The notes: a model not told the origin generated them from the letters alone. Shown: positions 45,413 to 56,087, numbered from the stretch's first letter. The stretch is DNA of 64,000 nt from Chionoecetes opilio (GCA_016584305.1 JACEEZ010001127.1:70291-134290); one strand, 5' to 3'. Program-made: numbers and translations.

Positions 45413-45661
45413 TTTAAGAACCATCAATCGTCTGAGTCTGACCGCCCTTATGCTTTGTGTCATCTATGCCATCTGTCATAAATCATAAAGTATAGTTGTA
45501 CATTTCTGTATCAAATTTGGCATGTATGGTTTAGCTTTCGTCTTAATTTTCTAGAAACAGTACTGCAGAATATTATATTTGCCAACTCAATGGTTTCTCA
45601 GAATTAATTCACGAAAGATGCAATACAAGTTCAATGTTCGCTAGGCGTTGATGGTCTCAAG
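45413..45661. other. Downstream flank of the second U5, paralogous to 36960 onward
   Basis: Matches the first U5 flank closely up to 'gttgatggtctcaag', where a hAT insertion begins. Confidence 0.75.
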
Positions 45662-46761
45662 CAGGGTTGTTGATTTATTTTTTATTTTTTTTAAATTGAT
45701 TTATTTGATTTAAATCCCATTTATTTTATTTAAATAAAAAAAAATTATTTCTATTAATTTGACGTTCTACATGAAATCTAACTACTACAGTATATTATTT
45801 AGCATATTTATAACTAAAAAGAGATTGAATAAGTGAATAAAAAATGCATATAACATGAACTGTAGATGAATGTACATATTTTCTATTTATGTGATGGACA
45901 TTTTCACATCAATAGGCCTATGTCTATAAGCGCGTTTTCGCGACGTTTGCCAGGCCGGTCTAGGCTGGCCCAGGCTGCACTGATGCTCGCGAAAACAGAT
46001 CCAGACTGGCCCTGTCCCATTCGTGGTTCCTATTGGCTGATGGATCGAGTGGGTGGTCTTTACCGTCCTGCAAGCTTTAACCCCCCCCCCCCCACCCCGC
46101 AGACACCAAATGATTATTAATTTGACCTCTGGGAATAACCTCCTAGCCGGCATATGAAAAAACATCATTCTGTTTGTGATGAGAGTCAGCTACACAAAAT
46201 ATTTCCTGATTTTGCCTATATCATACTGTTCGGCCTAATTTTGCATAGTCATCCTTGCTACTTGACTTGTCAATGGGAAGTCAATCGGATTCAATGGGAT
46301 TTTTGTTGTAGTAATAATTACTTCGACGGTTAAACAAAAGAATTATATTTTTTGTTTTATAATTAATCATAATGCATATTAAACTGGTTAATATATCACT
46401 GGCTTTTTATAAACAAAAGTAACATGCACATTCAACTTTTGTTTATAGGTAGTGTGGCTTTTTGTACAGTACAAAAAAAAAATTACTATATATAATTGAG
46501 AAAAATATTTCTGCTGTGAAAACAGCCACATGGCAATTTGCAATCTAAAAGGGCCACAGTGGATTCCCCCGCTCCATTCATTTAGTCTCATTATGATATA
46601 ATTATACTACAATGATAAAATTGGTGTTCATAAAGCCCATTTGCTTAATTTTCCTTCTTTCCCCTCTCGTTTTCAAATAATGATAAGGTTATGATTTAAA
46701 TCAGTTTAAAAAAAAATTAATTTGATTTAAATTTCAACTTGATTTAAATCAAACAACCCTG
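45662..46761. mobile_element. hAT-like element with paralogous empty site
   Basis: Ends CAGGGTTGTTGATTTA and, inverted, CAGGGTTGTTTGATTTA, bracketed by GTCTCAAG and GTCTCCAG (8 bp, one mismatch). The duplicated unit at 37205-37240 shows the uninterrupted site 'gatggtctcaagcgttttg', which confirms the insertion. The subterminal regions repeat 'gatttaaat'. No transposase; short frames inside show no family. Confidence 0.92.
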
Positions 46762-47025
46762 GTCTCCAGCTTTTGTTTCACATATTACTGGTGATTATAC
46801 CATTTGCATTCTAATTAATTAATAACAACTACCTATGTATGAGATGGTCAAATTTAGATTAGATTCTTATTGCATACAATACATTTTTATTCCTAGCTAT
46901 TAGATAAAAATAAAGTTTCGATAAGGTGACGTATCAGAATCGAAGAGCCAAATATAAAAGTATATTGGCTTTTCTTTGTAGAGTGGCGTTGAGTCCCCGT
47001 AAATTGTCATATTTATGGTATTGAC

Positions 47026-47137
47026 TAGCCGCAAAGCCGCCCTCCGGGCGGACTTTTTGGCTAGCTCCTGCGGAGGGCTATTGGTGGGGCTTCGGCCCAC
47101 CACCTGTGTTTGGCGGGCCTTCGGCCCACCAAACACG
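47026..47137. other. Cluster of GC-rich hairpins with TTCG loops
   Basis: In 110 bases: CCGCCC-tcc-GGGCGG followed by a T-run; an enclosing TAGCC/GGCTA pair; TGGTGGGGC-TTCG-GCCCACCA; and GTGTTTGG-c-GGGCC-TTCG-GCCC-a-CCAAACAC. The last two share their inner halves. It interrupts the duplicated flank (the paralogous region at about 38700 lacks it). I do not recognise the element; it looks like a small structured RNA or a foldback mobile element. Confidence 0.6.
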
Positions 47138-47192
47138 GACTCTCCAGATAGCCCCTTCTAACTTTCCTAAAATCATGGATGTAGAAATGTAT

Positions 47193-47475
47193 GTATTCCC
47201 CCCACCCATTCACTCACCCATTACCCATCACCCCCCACCCATTCACTCACCCATTACCCATCACCCCACCCATTCACTAACCCATTACCCATCACCACAC
47301 ACCCATTCACTCACCCATTACCCATCACCCCCCACCCATTCACTCACACATTACCCATCACCCCCCACCCATTCACTCACCCATCACCCCCACCCATCAC
47401 CCCCACCCATTCACTCACCATCACCCCACACCATTACCATCACCCCACCATTCGCTCACCCATTACCCATCACCC
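47193..47475. repeat. CCCATTCACTCACCCATTACC minisatellite
   Basis: About eight units of 28 to 34 bases built of 'cacccattcactcaccca' and 'ttacccatcacccc', with deletions toward the right end. No coding meaning. Confidence 0.93.
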
Positions 47476-47664
47476 TACATCAAGGTTTCCTCAATTCTCG
47501 CAACCCACTTTTTTTTCACAATTCTCGCTAATAGGCTGCTAAAAAAAAAAAAAAAAAAAAGTGATCGGATCATCTCATAAGTGGGCTTATGACCTTCCCC
47601 TGGTCAACCCGGTTCCAAAAATGTGCCATATGAGGTGATTGGGCCACGGGGGGCGGAACCTATA

Positions 47665-47707
<43 letters not shown>
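47665..47707. repeat. (CA)n microsatellite
   Basis: Perfect CA tract followed by 'gacagacacac'. An 18-base A-run lies upstream at about 47540. Confidence 0.95.
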
Positions 47708-47711
<4 letters not shown>

Positions 47712-48341
47712 GACACACTTTCGCTTATATTATTATAGAAGATAAACATGGATTGTTTTATTTCTTTGCACACGTTTATAATCTTATAATATTTCCAAAT
47801 GCAAATTACGCATCAAATCTTGGCATGCTTTGCGATTGAATATGTGCAAAAATTATGGTAGAACGTATAGTGCTGTGTAGACTATACAGTATATGCTGTG
47901 GTAGAGCATCCATGCTGAACATTGCATGCCAAGCTATGCTCAGTTTGGTGCAATACAGTATAAAAACGTAATATGAGAAGAAAAGAATCATATCACATTA
48001 GCAGGATCTGAATATAATTAAACCTAATACTTCCATCTAGTATCAGGTCATCAGCCACTGCATGCATGGTATTGAGGTAAAGAGGGATGATTGTACAATG
48101 CTGGACCAAAGACCACTGTATACAGTAGTCTTTGGCTGGACATTCATTAAGCGCTTTGACATGGGTGTATCGGGTATAGGATTGAGAGTTCCTTAATGTG
48201 GTTAACTTCAACGTGGAACTTCATTTATAGTTGTAACGTTTGAATTCTGATTTCGTATTGTAAAGAACATTCTGAAAGTTTTGCATTAAATAATCGTCCG
48301 GACCATTTTATCATTCCTGATTTAATGTAGTAAAAATATAT

Positions 48342-48987
48342 TGTTATGTCCGAGTTATGCATGTAGTGGTGGTGGTGGAGGTAGTGGTGGTGGTGGTGGT
48401 GGAGGTAGTGGTGGTGGTGGTGGTGGGTGGTGATGGTGGTGGTGGAGGAGGAGGCATGTTGTGGTGGTTGTGTGGCGTGTGTGGTGTCTGTATGTATGAA
48501 CTGGTAGGATGGCAGCGCCTGACCTTGAGTGCGGGTGGGTGGGTGTGGGGTATAGAGCGGGGAGTGGTGCCAGAAGGACGCACACTGTGTGCCTCTTAGC
48601 TCACGTATCAGGCAGTGAGGAAAGAGGCGTCTTGAGGGAAAGACGCGCGCCGCTGCCGGTAGAAGAGTGGCCGCCAGACCTTTGTGTAGCTCGTTCACGT
48701 CTCCCGGTTGCCTCCCGCTTTGTGGCCCCCCGCCTGTAGGGTGCCTGCCTCCCCTCGGGTTTTGTACTCTTTTAATTGTATCAGGACTTTATTCAGTAAA
48801 CGCAAGAAAGGGGTCAGAAGTGTTTCCTTCGCCTGTGTTGATAAAGACGTGGACTAATATACAACTCGCTTCTCACACGCATACCGAACCTTTCGTGTGC
48901 TTAAGTACGTCAAGCAGCGGTCTGTAACACCTGTCAGCCTCACAGAGACACCTGGAGTGTGTACGTAGTGGGGTCGAGGGCGTAACA
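48342..48987. mobile_element. Solo LTR-like element
   Basis: Ends TGTTATG and CGTAACA (inverted TGTTA/TAACA), flanked by ATAT. A GGT-rich microsatellite fills 48363-48450. The rest is non-coding, with 'ttttgtactcttttaattgt', a possible core promoter, and 'gaccttgagtgcgggtgggt'. Size, termini and a 4-bp duplication fit a gypsy-type solo LTR; no internal region is nearby. The open frames inside are not credible as protein. Confidence 0.6.
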
Positions 48988-49882
48988 ATATTATAGCCAT
49001 TATCGAGTATATCAACAATATGTCGTCACTTTTTGCATCCAGTTAGCCGTTTATAAATAATCCGCATTCAAATTCTGTAAATTCCCTGTGCTTCCAAAAC
49101 GCTTCTGACAACTAAGAGACGATTATATACCCTTTATTCTTCCTTTTCATCTTTTCCAACTTTCCAACTGACGCCGAAACTTTCCGCGTCGGCGAGTGTT
49201 CTACCGCCGGCGACAGTTCTCGGTTGATGTTTCGGCGAGAATTCCTATCGGCGACAGTTTCATAAACCACCCAATTCTTGAAACTTTATTTTTATTTTAT
49301 GCAATTTCCTTTGCCGCAGTGAAGGAGTAAAAAAATAATGTTCTCGCCGGTTTACTAGAGTGTTCCGTTACACTTGTTTTCTTTGGATGTCTGGTTTTTG
49401 CTGAAGGGGGAACAGAATCTTTACATAATATTTATCCTTATACAGTCTGAGTATTGTTATCATTTTATGAAAAATGTATTGCATGGTATAGAAATATTAT
49501 TTACTCGAATAACAGCGTCAGATAATGCAACTAGTAATGACTGCACTAAATGTTGATTGGATTGACTCTGAAACAAGACAAAGTTAATGATGTTGTTCTC
49601 ACAGTGAAAGGTGGAATGAGAAATTATGCGCTTCCTGTTTTAGGGCAAAAACTAATGTCGCTCAGGAAATGTGAATGGAAGTGAGAGTGATAGAGGAGAT
49701 AAGTATGTGCTTGTCTGATGTCTGGTGACTTATGAATAAAATTATGGAGTTATAAAATAGACAAAAGTGCGGTATAGAAGCGGCATAAATATTTTACGAT
49801 ATACTATACAGTCTTGTAGAGAACCATAATATGACATCTTGTTTACAGGGAAGTATTACCATATAAATGGTTTACCTTGCGT
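48988..49882. other. U1 upstream flank of the second unit
   Basis: From about 49300 ('gcaatttcctttgccgcagt') it parallels 38945-39537 before the first U1, including 'gttttctttggatgtct', 'gactgcactaaatgtt' and 'cagtgaaaggtggaatgaga'. The part near 49200 has 'cggcgagaattcctatcggcgac', shared with the foldback arms at 34980-35200. No gene. Confidence 0.65.
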
Positions 49883-49894
49883 AGGTGTTTAGCT
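49883..49894 (+). promoter_or_regulatory. PSE of U1, copy 2
   Basis: AGGTGTTTAGCT at -48 to -37, preceded by GCGT, as in copy 1. Confidence 0.82.
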
Positions 49895-49930
49895 TGGCGG
49901 CGTAAGATCAGGCAGCTGGCCGCGGAAAGC

Positions 49931-50092
49931 ATACTTACCTGGCACAGGAGATACCGCGATCCTGAAGGCGGTTTCCCAAGGCGAGGCCCACCATTGCACT
50001 CCGGCGGTGCTGACCCTTGCGATTAACCCAAATGTGGTTAACTCGAGTGTGAAATTTTTGTTAGCGGGGGATTGCGTTCGCGCATCCCCCTT
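49931..50092 (+). ncRNA. U1 spliceosomal snRNA, copy 2
   Basis: Same landmarks as copy 1: ATACTTACCTGGCA, 'ccattgcactccgg', Sm site AATTTTTG, last stem 'gggggattgcg'. Differences are few (GATC for GATT in stem-loop 1, GTTTCCCAAGG for GTTTTCCCAGG, GTGTG for GTGCG). Promoter intact, so probably functional; a sequence-variant U1 is possible. Confidence 0.97.
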
Positions 50093-50332
50093 ATAATCTG
50101 GGTCATGGAAACTGAAATTAGCTATACTAATGGTGGCATGTACTGCCTTTACCGTTAAGTTACATATTCAGACTCTAATTTCAGAGTAATGACGGTGCTC
50201 TTCTCATAGACTAATGACCTTAATATATTGGAGATGTCAAGGTCTCAGGGACTGAAACGGCTGGCAAACAAACTCCCAGCGTTGTCAGTGTGATGATTGA
50301 TGAGCAGTTGATGTGTCTGTTAGAATTAGAAT
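50093..50332. repeat. U1 downstream flank, tandemly repeated
   Basis: 'tcatggaa' to 'gtgtctgttagaat' is present twice in tandem (here and 50410-50650), and a third copy is stranded at 22325-22460. Non-coding. Confidence 0.75.
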
Positions 50333-50409
50333 GTTAACTCGAGTGCGAAATTTTTGTTAGCGCGATAGGTAGGGATTCGTTAGGGGGATTGCGTTCGCGC
50401 ATCCCCCTT
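50333..50409 (+). pseudogene. U1 snRNA 3' fragment
   Basis: 'gttaactcgagtgcgaaatt' to 'cgcgcatccccctta' repeats the last third of U1, with about 20 extra bases between the Sm site and the last stem. With the following flank it forms a second, partial unit made by tandem duplication. No 5' half, so not functional. Confidence 0.92.
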
Positions 50410-50704
50410 ATAATCTGGTTCATGGAAGGTGGAGTTAGCAAATAGCTATACTTATGGTGGCATGTAAGTGTCTTTACCGTTCGTTACGTTACAAATTCAG
50501 AGTATGATGGTGTTGTTCTCATACACAGAACAATCTCCTTAATATGTTGGAGATGTCAGGGACTGAAAAAACCGGCAAACAAACTCACAGCGTTGTCAGT
50601 GTGATGAGCAGGTGATGTGTCTGTTAGAATGGCAGCTGTGATCAAATAACAGATCGTAAATAATTCCAAATCTTTAGAATGTGTAGTTGCATAACTCTAA
50701 TTGT

Positions 50705-50707
<3 letters not shown>

Positions 50708-50779
<72 letters not shown>
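50708..50779. repeat. (TA)n microsatellite
   Basis: Perfect TA tract. Confidence 0.95.
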
Positions 50780-50781
<2 letters not shown>

Positions 50782-51469
50782 GAAAAGAATGTCATCGGAG
50801 ACATCTTTTTATGTAAAAATTAAAACTCATTTTTTGCCAACACAGAACAAACATTGGGGGAATGATTCGATGGCCCGTTCGAGCCATCCCTGAGTGACCT
50901 GTCACTCCGACATTCGTTAAGTTTTATGCATGATAGTATGATATGCAACACAAAAATGCGAACATATAAAACAAAATTAAATGCATAAGAAATTTAAATC
51001 TCACAGATATTTTGAGATGGTTTATTTAGGTCAGGATAAAATTGTTGTAGCTTGAAATATTTTTTTCATAATGCACCAAGTACATACATGGCACGTAGAA
51101 TTTTACTTCTGGTGTATTTATTTAATCAATATTAACTTTTTATTATCTTGTTTTTTTCCCGTTGTGACTGTTTGTAAGTACTTCAATCAACTGATCGTCA
51201 AAAGCTGGAGTTTTGTGAGACCATTGTAGCATGAAGTCAGGCTTGGCATGCTGTGCTGTGACTACACATGCATTTATACTTCCACTCATGCACATTTTTC
51301 ATACAGGCTTGAACTGAAGAGTCAAAGAACAAGTAAGGAAGATGTATATTTTTTCCCTCACAGGACTGACCAAGGGAAATTTTATTTTAACAAAATACCC
51401 ACAATATCTTATATCTGCCAGTCTCTATGAAGAAGACAGTAAAAAATTGTAGAAAGGGGGGTGGGCCAA
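50780..51469. other. Unassigned AT-rich sequence
   Basis: No gene or repeat recognised; short open frames only. Confidence 0.35.
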
Positions 51470-52680
51470 TTTAGTTCGGGAGGTGTCGACACACTTCTTG
51501 AAAAAAATGAAGTCGAAAAAGATGGAAAAATGGAAACTGGATGAAAGCTCCAAAATTTACCAGTGAAAAAGTGATGATACTGGTTAACTTCTGCCTTAGT
51601 AAGATGAGAATGAGTAGAAAGTCATGTGCAGCGAGGGCGTGGGAGGGGGGCAGGCATGCAGTTAGCAAGTACAGAGGAGCAGTGAGCATGAACATAACGG
51701 TAGAAGATCGCAAGAAAAGCAACATTGAGATGGTGATTTAAAGATTGAAGACAGTCAGTCAGAGGAGGGGAGTTGATGAGACGAAAAACTGTTGACTCCA
51801 CTTTGTTTAGGAGAGCTGTATGATTGAATCCACCCCGCCAAACATGCGAGACATACTCAGTGGCGGCTCGTGGCATAGGGCTGCAGAGCTGCAGCACCCC
51901 CAGACACTCACTGCCAGGTGTATGATGCCTTTAGAGACACAGCAGAATTGATACAGTACTAACAAATATATCATAACAAAAAGTCATGTTATTTAATTAT
52001 TTTCAATACGTTACTCAGTGAATTTTCATTAAAACCAAACTAAAATTTAAGTTACTTTCATATTTGCTTTCCCATTAATGTCTGCACCGCCGCCGCGCCA
52101 CTTGTGAAAACATAGAGCTGCCGAAGCAGCTAAGTCTCGTCCCTCGTGTTTACAGTGCGTGTAGACGGTGTGGTTAACTCGTGCTTTCTTTAATTACCCT
52201 ATGACGATGGAAAATCCAGTGAAGTATTTGCAAAACATCAACTTATCCCAGCTGACATTAAATGAAAAGACTGAAATCAAGCGGTACCGACTTTATTTTC
52301 AAGTAATACTGTAATTCTACCATCACCACCTCAGCCATCCCCTCTACTACCAACACTACCACCCCCACCATCCCTTCTACCACCACCACTACTACCATGC
52401 CCTGAAATCCGTGAATATCAACTACAACAGTAGTCATACCTCAGATAGGTAAAATTTGTGTATCCTACTGTTGTGCAAAGCTTGCAGTCCCTCCATTTTA
52501 TTTTATCACTACCGCCACTGGACATACTCCATACATGGGCGGATAAGGCCCCTGTACAGAGCAAGTGTGATGCCAGGGTTTTTATGTTACCGATACCTTT
52601 GGGTTGAATGATATTAATTTGTTTGAATACTTCATTGACTAATAAAAACCTCCTCGTCACAACTGAATTGGGGAAAACTT
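51470..52680 (-). pseudogene. CR1/jockey-type LINE RT C-terminus, split by a hAT MITE
   Basis: Removing the inserted MITE joins IRPCMEY with VSHVWRGG in one frame, the conserved post-RT segment of CR1-like LINEs. It continues with LLNKVESTVFRLINSPPLTD, LAIFYRYVHAHCSSVLA, PLPRPRCT and the final SFFQEVCRHL-type helix, ending at about 51470. Several frameshifts occur, for example after PRPRCT. The upstream RT core is not recovered beyond about 52680. Inactive. Confidence 0.8.
51858..52520. mobile_element. 663-bp hAT-like MITE
   Basis: Perfect 8-bp duplications GACATACT (51850-51857, 52521-52528) flank ends CAGTGGCGGCTCGTGG and, inverted, CAGTGGCGGTAGTGATA. The right 400 bases match an unterminated fragment at 18590-18980 inside the composite hAT insertion. 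'ctaccatcaccacc' repeats lie near the right end. Confidence 0.9.
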
Positions 52681-53059
52681 AGGGTTAGTAAGGGGAAATG
52701 CTGCCACCAGCCCAGGCGAGTAGTTCTATGGTTTACTCCCTGAACACGATTTACTATATGAAGATTATTGGTAGTCGGGGTGGATACTTAGTATTACACC
52801 GAGTGAGGCTGAAACTCTTTTTGAGACATGGGGAAATATTTCCATAACAAGGGAATAGTCCGGAAAACAAAAGCTATTTTAAACATCATCGGTTTATCAC
52901 TTGTTTTGTAGANGTACTGTGTAAAACAGTAAAATACTGATGCCGTCTTGGACTCGCTTGTGTTGGTACGCCTGCCAAATTTCACTGGCGGCTCTTGAGA
53001 ACAATTCTTGTATACCCCACCGGTGGAGGTACGACGGTCGGCAATATCCACCTGCCGGG
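52681..53059. other. Unassigned sequence containing one ambiguous base
   Basis: Base 52913 is n, the only ambiguity seen, so the local consensus is weak. A minus-strand frame crosses it; only its upstream end resembles the Merlin region described nearby. Confidence 0.4.
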
Positions 53060-53260
53060 GTTTGACGAGCATTCTTGCATTTAGCTCATAATAAGGATTG
53101 TTGGCAAAATAGAAGCATTCGACCATAGGTGTCCTACAACATTCTACTAAATACTGTAGAGGAATGCTTCAAGGCGGGTGGGTGCTACTTTAGTATGCGT
53201 TCTACCGTTCTGTTTCTACCTTAGTATGCGGTCTACCGGCTGCTTCTACTTCTACCGCGC
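53060..53260 (+). pseudogene. Inverted duplicate of a Merlin transposase segment
   Basis: 'attgttggcaaaatagaag', 'gtgtcctacaacattctact' and 'gtagaggaatgcttcaaggc' are reverse complements of 54870-54965, and 'gtgctactttagtatgcgtt' of 54790-54815. The right partner contains an extra 55-base hairpin ('gggttaatattaccttc' pairing with 'aaggtaatattaactca') that is lacking here. Translated on the plus strand it gives the same protein segment as the Merlin N-terminus. Confidence 0.7.
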
Positions 53261-53391
53261 TACCACGCTAAACTGTTGGAAATGGATTATTTCCAACGGA
53301 GAATAACAATTTTTTTATTTATTAATCAATTTATTAATGAACAATAACATCACATTGCTAATTCTAATACAATAGTATATCATGCATAACC

Positions 53392-54260
53392 AATTAGAGA
53401 GAACTGAAACTCGAGAAATGCCAGTGGTCGCTGGCAGTTTTAACTCAAAGGTTGGTCTACTGTGTTTTCCCTCCACGACTAATATTTTTCATAAATTAAT
53501 TTCGCGATAAACATTGATGCACCGCATCTGAAAACCAAAAAATATAGTTCTTCTGTTGTTCTACTAATTATATGGATGACATGCATTACGATGGAACGTT
53601 TTATAATAGCAATTTAATGCAAATTACTCGCCTCGTGTAGCAAAGCCTAATATATTTTTTACATGTATATTGTGGCATGTAAAATTTGGGCGATGTTCAC
53701 ACTGTTTTCTAAGACTACTGCTGCGTCTGGCAAACGCTTGTCAAAATACAATAAGCAATGCCTTGGAAAAACGAAGAATAAAGAATGCCGAAATCGGCTT
53801 GCTGCTGCGACAATGTAGGTTATAATTGTGGAGGCGATACGCCGCGGCGGGGAGATTGTGGCGGGGAGATTGAATCAAAACATTGCCACTTCACGCGTCG
53901 ACTCATTGCACTTCCAGGCTTTCTATCTGATTGATACACAATAATAACAGGAAAATATGACTGCCTAGGTAAAGATAACTTCTAAACATTCGTTATTGAC
54001 TATATAATATCATAGAGTAGCATTTACCTCGCCTCCTTAACTATACCTCCTTGGTTTTTTGGTTATATACAATGTTTTACAGAATCAGGCTTCTATACAA
54101 TATACATATAGAAGAAAATCGTTCTTAATATTATACTTGTGTGTTTTAAGTGCAGTGGAATAAGCCCATATTTTTCTTTCAAGTTGACCAACTTTTCACC
54201 AAATTGTGAGTTAAAACTGCCAGCGACCACTGGCATTCGGAGTTGCAGTTCTCTCTAATT
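53392..54260. mobile_element. 880-bp MITE family, copy 4, inverted
   Basis: Both full ends are present: AATTAGAGAGAACTGAAAC and, at the right, CAGTTCTCTCTAATT. The interior is the reverse complement of copies 1 to 3. The termini share AATT, so the target duplication is probably AATT or part of it. It lies between the inverted duplicate and the main Merlin remnant. Confidence 0.92.
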
Positions 54261-54279
54261 AGCGGTATACATTACGAAT

Positions 54280-55143
54280 ATCGTTCAAAAATGCTATAAA
54301 CAAATCAGGTTCATCTTTTCTGAGCACTTTCCAGCAAAAATGATTAAGGTGTGACTGAAACAGTTCCTTGCTAACACCTGTCATGTTCTTTGAAATACGT
54401 GTTTTGGCATCCAACCAAGATCGTTCTATGCCTTGAGTGTTTGCTCCTTACTGGATCCACGTAATTTTCTTGGTGATTCACTGTATTATATAGCGATAAC
54501 CCAGATTATTTAAGTTTCCATATGCAGGCCATTCATCAGAGTGAATCACTGAACCGGCTTCACATTCCCGCTGAATGATGGGAATCAGAGTATTTCTGTC
54601 ACGCCGTTCCACATTGCACGTTCCACGATGCAGGGGTAGGGGACCAACTATGATAACCTGACCTGTGTTAGCTACCTGACCTATGACCTGTGGACCAGTA
54701 ACTAATCCCTTCAGATGCAGGGTTAGGGAACCTGTGGACCAGTGTTGGGGTAGATCACACCCCACACCACTGTAGACTGCGGTACTGCGGTAGAACGCAT
54801 ACTAAAGTAGCACCGGCGGGTGTATGAGTTAATATTACCTTCTCTTTGCATGCATGAAGGTAATATTAACCCATACACTCGCCTTGAAGCATTCCTCTAC
54901 AGTATTTAGTAGAATGTTGTAGGACACCTGTGGTCGAATACTTCTATTTTGCCAATCCTCATTATAACGCCATGAATAATGTAAAACTCGTATATTTTCA
55001 TTTTGCATAAACCTATGTTGACCATGACAACACTTAATTGTAGCTGGTTTGGTAGGGAATAATGGAAAATAAGTCAAGCCTGACACCCCGAGACCCGACG
55101 TCCTGAGCTGACAGGAGGTTCCCAGATGGCAGATCGAGCTCAC
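54280..55143 (-). pseudogene. Merlin-type (IS1016-like) DDE transposase remnant
   Basis: Minus-strand C-terminal part: RRDRNTLIPIIQRECEAGS, VIHSDEWPAYGNLNN (catalytic D) and GYRYI, then after stops GANTQGIERSWLDAK (catalytic E region) and SHLNHFCWKVLRKDEPDLF, the order of the DDE domain of Merlin/IS1016 transposases. An N-terminal segment with IRVLHYSWRYNEDWQNRSI precedes it in a second frame (54835-55143). Frame breaks and an internal hairpin insertion at 54818-54876 show it is dead. Clear terminal repeats are not identified. Confidence 0.75.
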
Positions 55144-55475
55144 TGTTATAGTCTATTTCCAGTTTAGATTTTTAGTAAAGGATATTCCAAGAATGTTCAT
55201 TGTAGAATAGGGAGACAGCTGGGTGTTATTGAAGAAGAGAGGATAATTGTCTGGAAGGTTATTTCGAGTAGATTGGTGAAGAAATTGGATTTTTGAGGCA
55301 TTGAACAAAACAAGGTTTGCTTTGCCCCAATCAGAAATTATAGAAGAAAATCTAATTTAGGCACTCTGTGGCATCCCTCCGTGAAAAATTTAATTAGAAC
55401 ATAAAAACAAGAAAATAAGGAAGCTACAAGAGTCCGCGAGGCCTACACGTGGTAGTTCCTGTCACCTAACACTAC
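55144..55475. other. LINE 3' end region and unassigned sequence
   Basis: The part from 55380 ('agaacataaaaacaag', 'cctacacgtggtag') is the 3' tail of the LINE fragment that follows on the minus strand; a related tail is at 38217. Nothing else recognised. Confidence 0.45.
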
Positions 55476-55694
55476 CTACATCCACCTTTCATCCCCATCC
55501 ATGAACCTATCCAGCCCCTCTTTAAAGCTTCCTAATGACTCCGCACTAACTACCTGTCTACTGAGTCCAATCCATTCATTCACCACCCTATTTGTGAACC
55601 AGTTTTTTCCAATATCCTTTCCAAATCTACGCTTTTCCAGCTTGTAGAGTTGGTCGTCTAATGAACGACGTTGAATGATGCATGGTAAAGTCAT
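55476..55694 (-). pseudogene. LINE (CR1/L2-like) ORF2 extreme C-terminus
   Basis: DQLYKLEKRRFGKDI, NWFTNRVVNEWIGLSRQVV and SAESLGSFKEGLDRF follow the common C-terminal pattern of CR1/L2-type LINEs (N-x-F-x-x-R-V-v-N-x-W-x-x-L followed by SF+xxLD). The frame ends DGDERWM-stop. Upstream RT sequence is missing. Confidence 0.65.
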
Positions 55695-56040
55695 TAGCGT
55701 AGGCCTACAGTGGATAGGTCATTGGGTTAGGCTTAGAAGATAATTAATAGATAATGATAAAGATAATAACACCAAAAAGATAGCTTAGTTCTCGTTGTAA
55801 CACCGAAAATTACTGCAGCGTTGCCAGCATTGCGAGAAAACTTGAATATGTTGGGGGGTACTATTTTAGTTTGTAACTATTATGCCTTCATTAGCTATTT
55901 TTACCATCGCTGTATGCTCTTTTTGCAAAATTTTAAGTACTGATGTATTATACTAAAATGATACATTTATTCTCTGAAATCTGGAAGTCTTTGCAATCCA
56001 AGTGGCGGCGCCACATTGCTGTTTATATCCTGCACGAGGC
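55695..56040. other. Upstream flank of the U3 gene
   Basis: Non-coding, AT-rich. It precedes the PSE of the split U3 gene and so contains any distal promoter elements. No other feature seen. Confidence 0.45.
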
Positions 56041-56052
56041 GGGTGTTTAGTC
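56041..56052 (+). promoter_or_regulatory. PSE of the U3 snoRNA gene
   Basis: GGGTGTTTAGTC, three mismatches from the U1/U2 element. When the retrotransposon and one target copy are discounted, the element starts exactly 48 bases before the recognised U3 start. Confidence 0.68.
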
Positions 56053-56087
56053 TGGGAGCATTAGGAGCACGGCTGCAGGAACCACGG

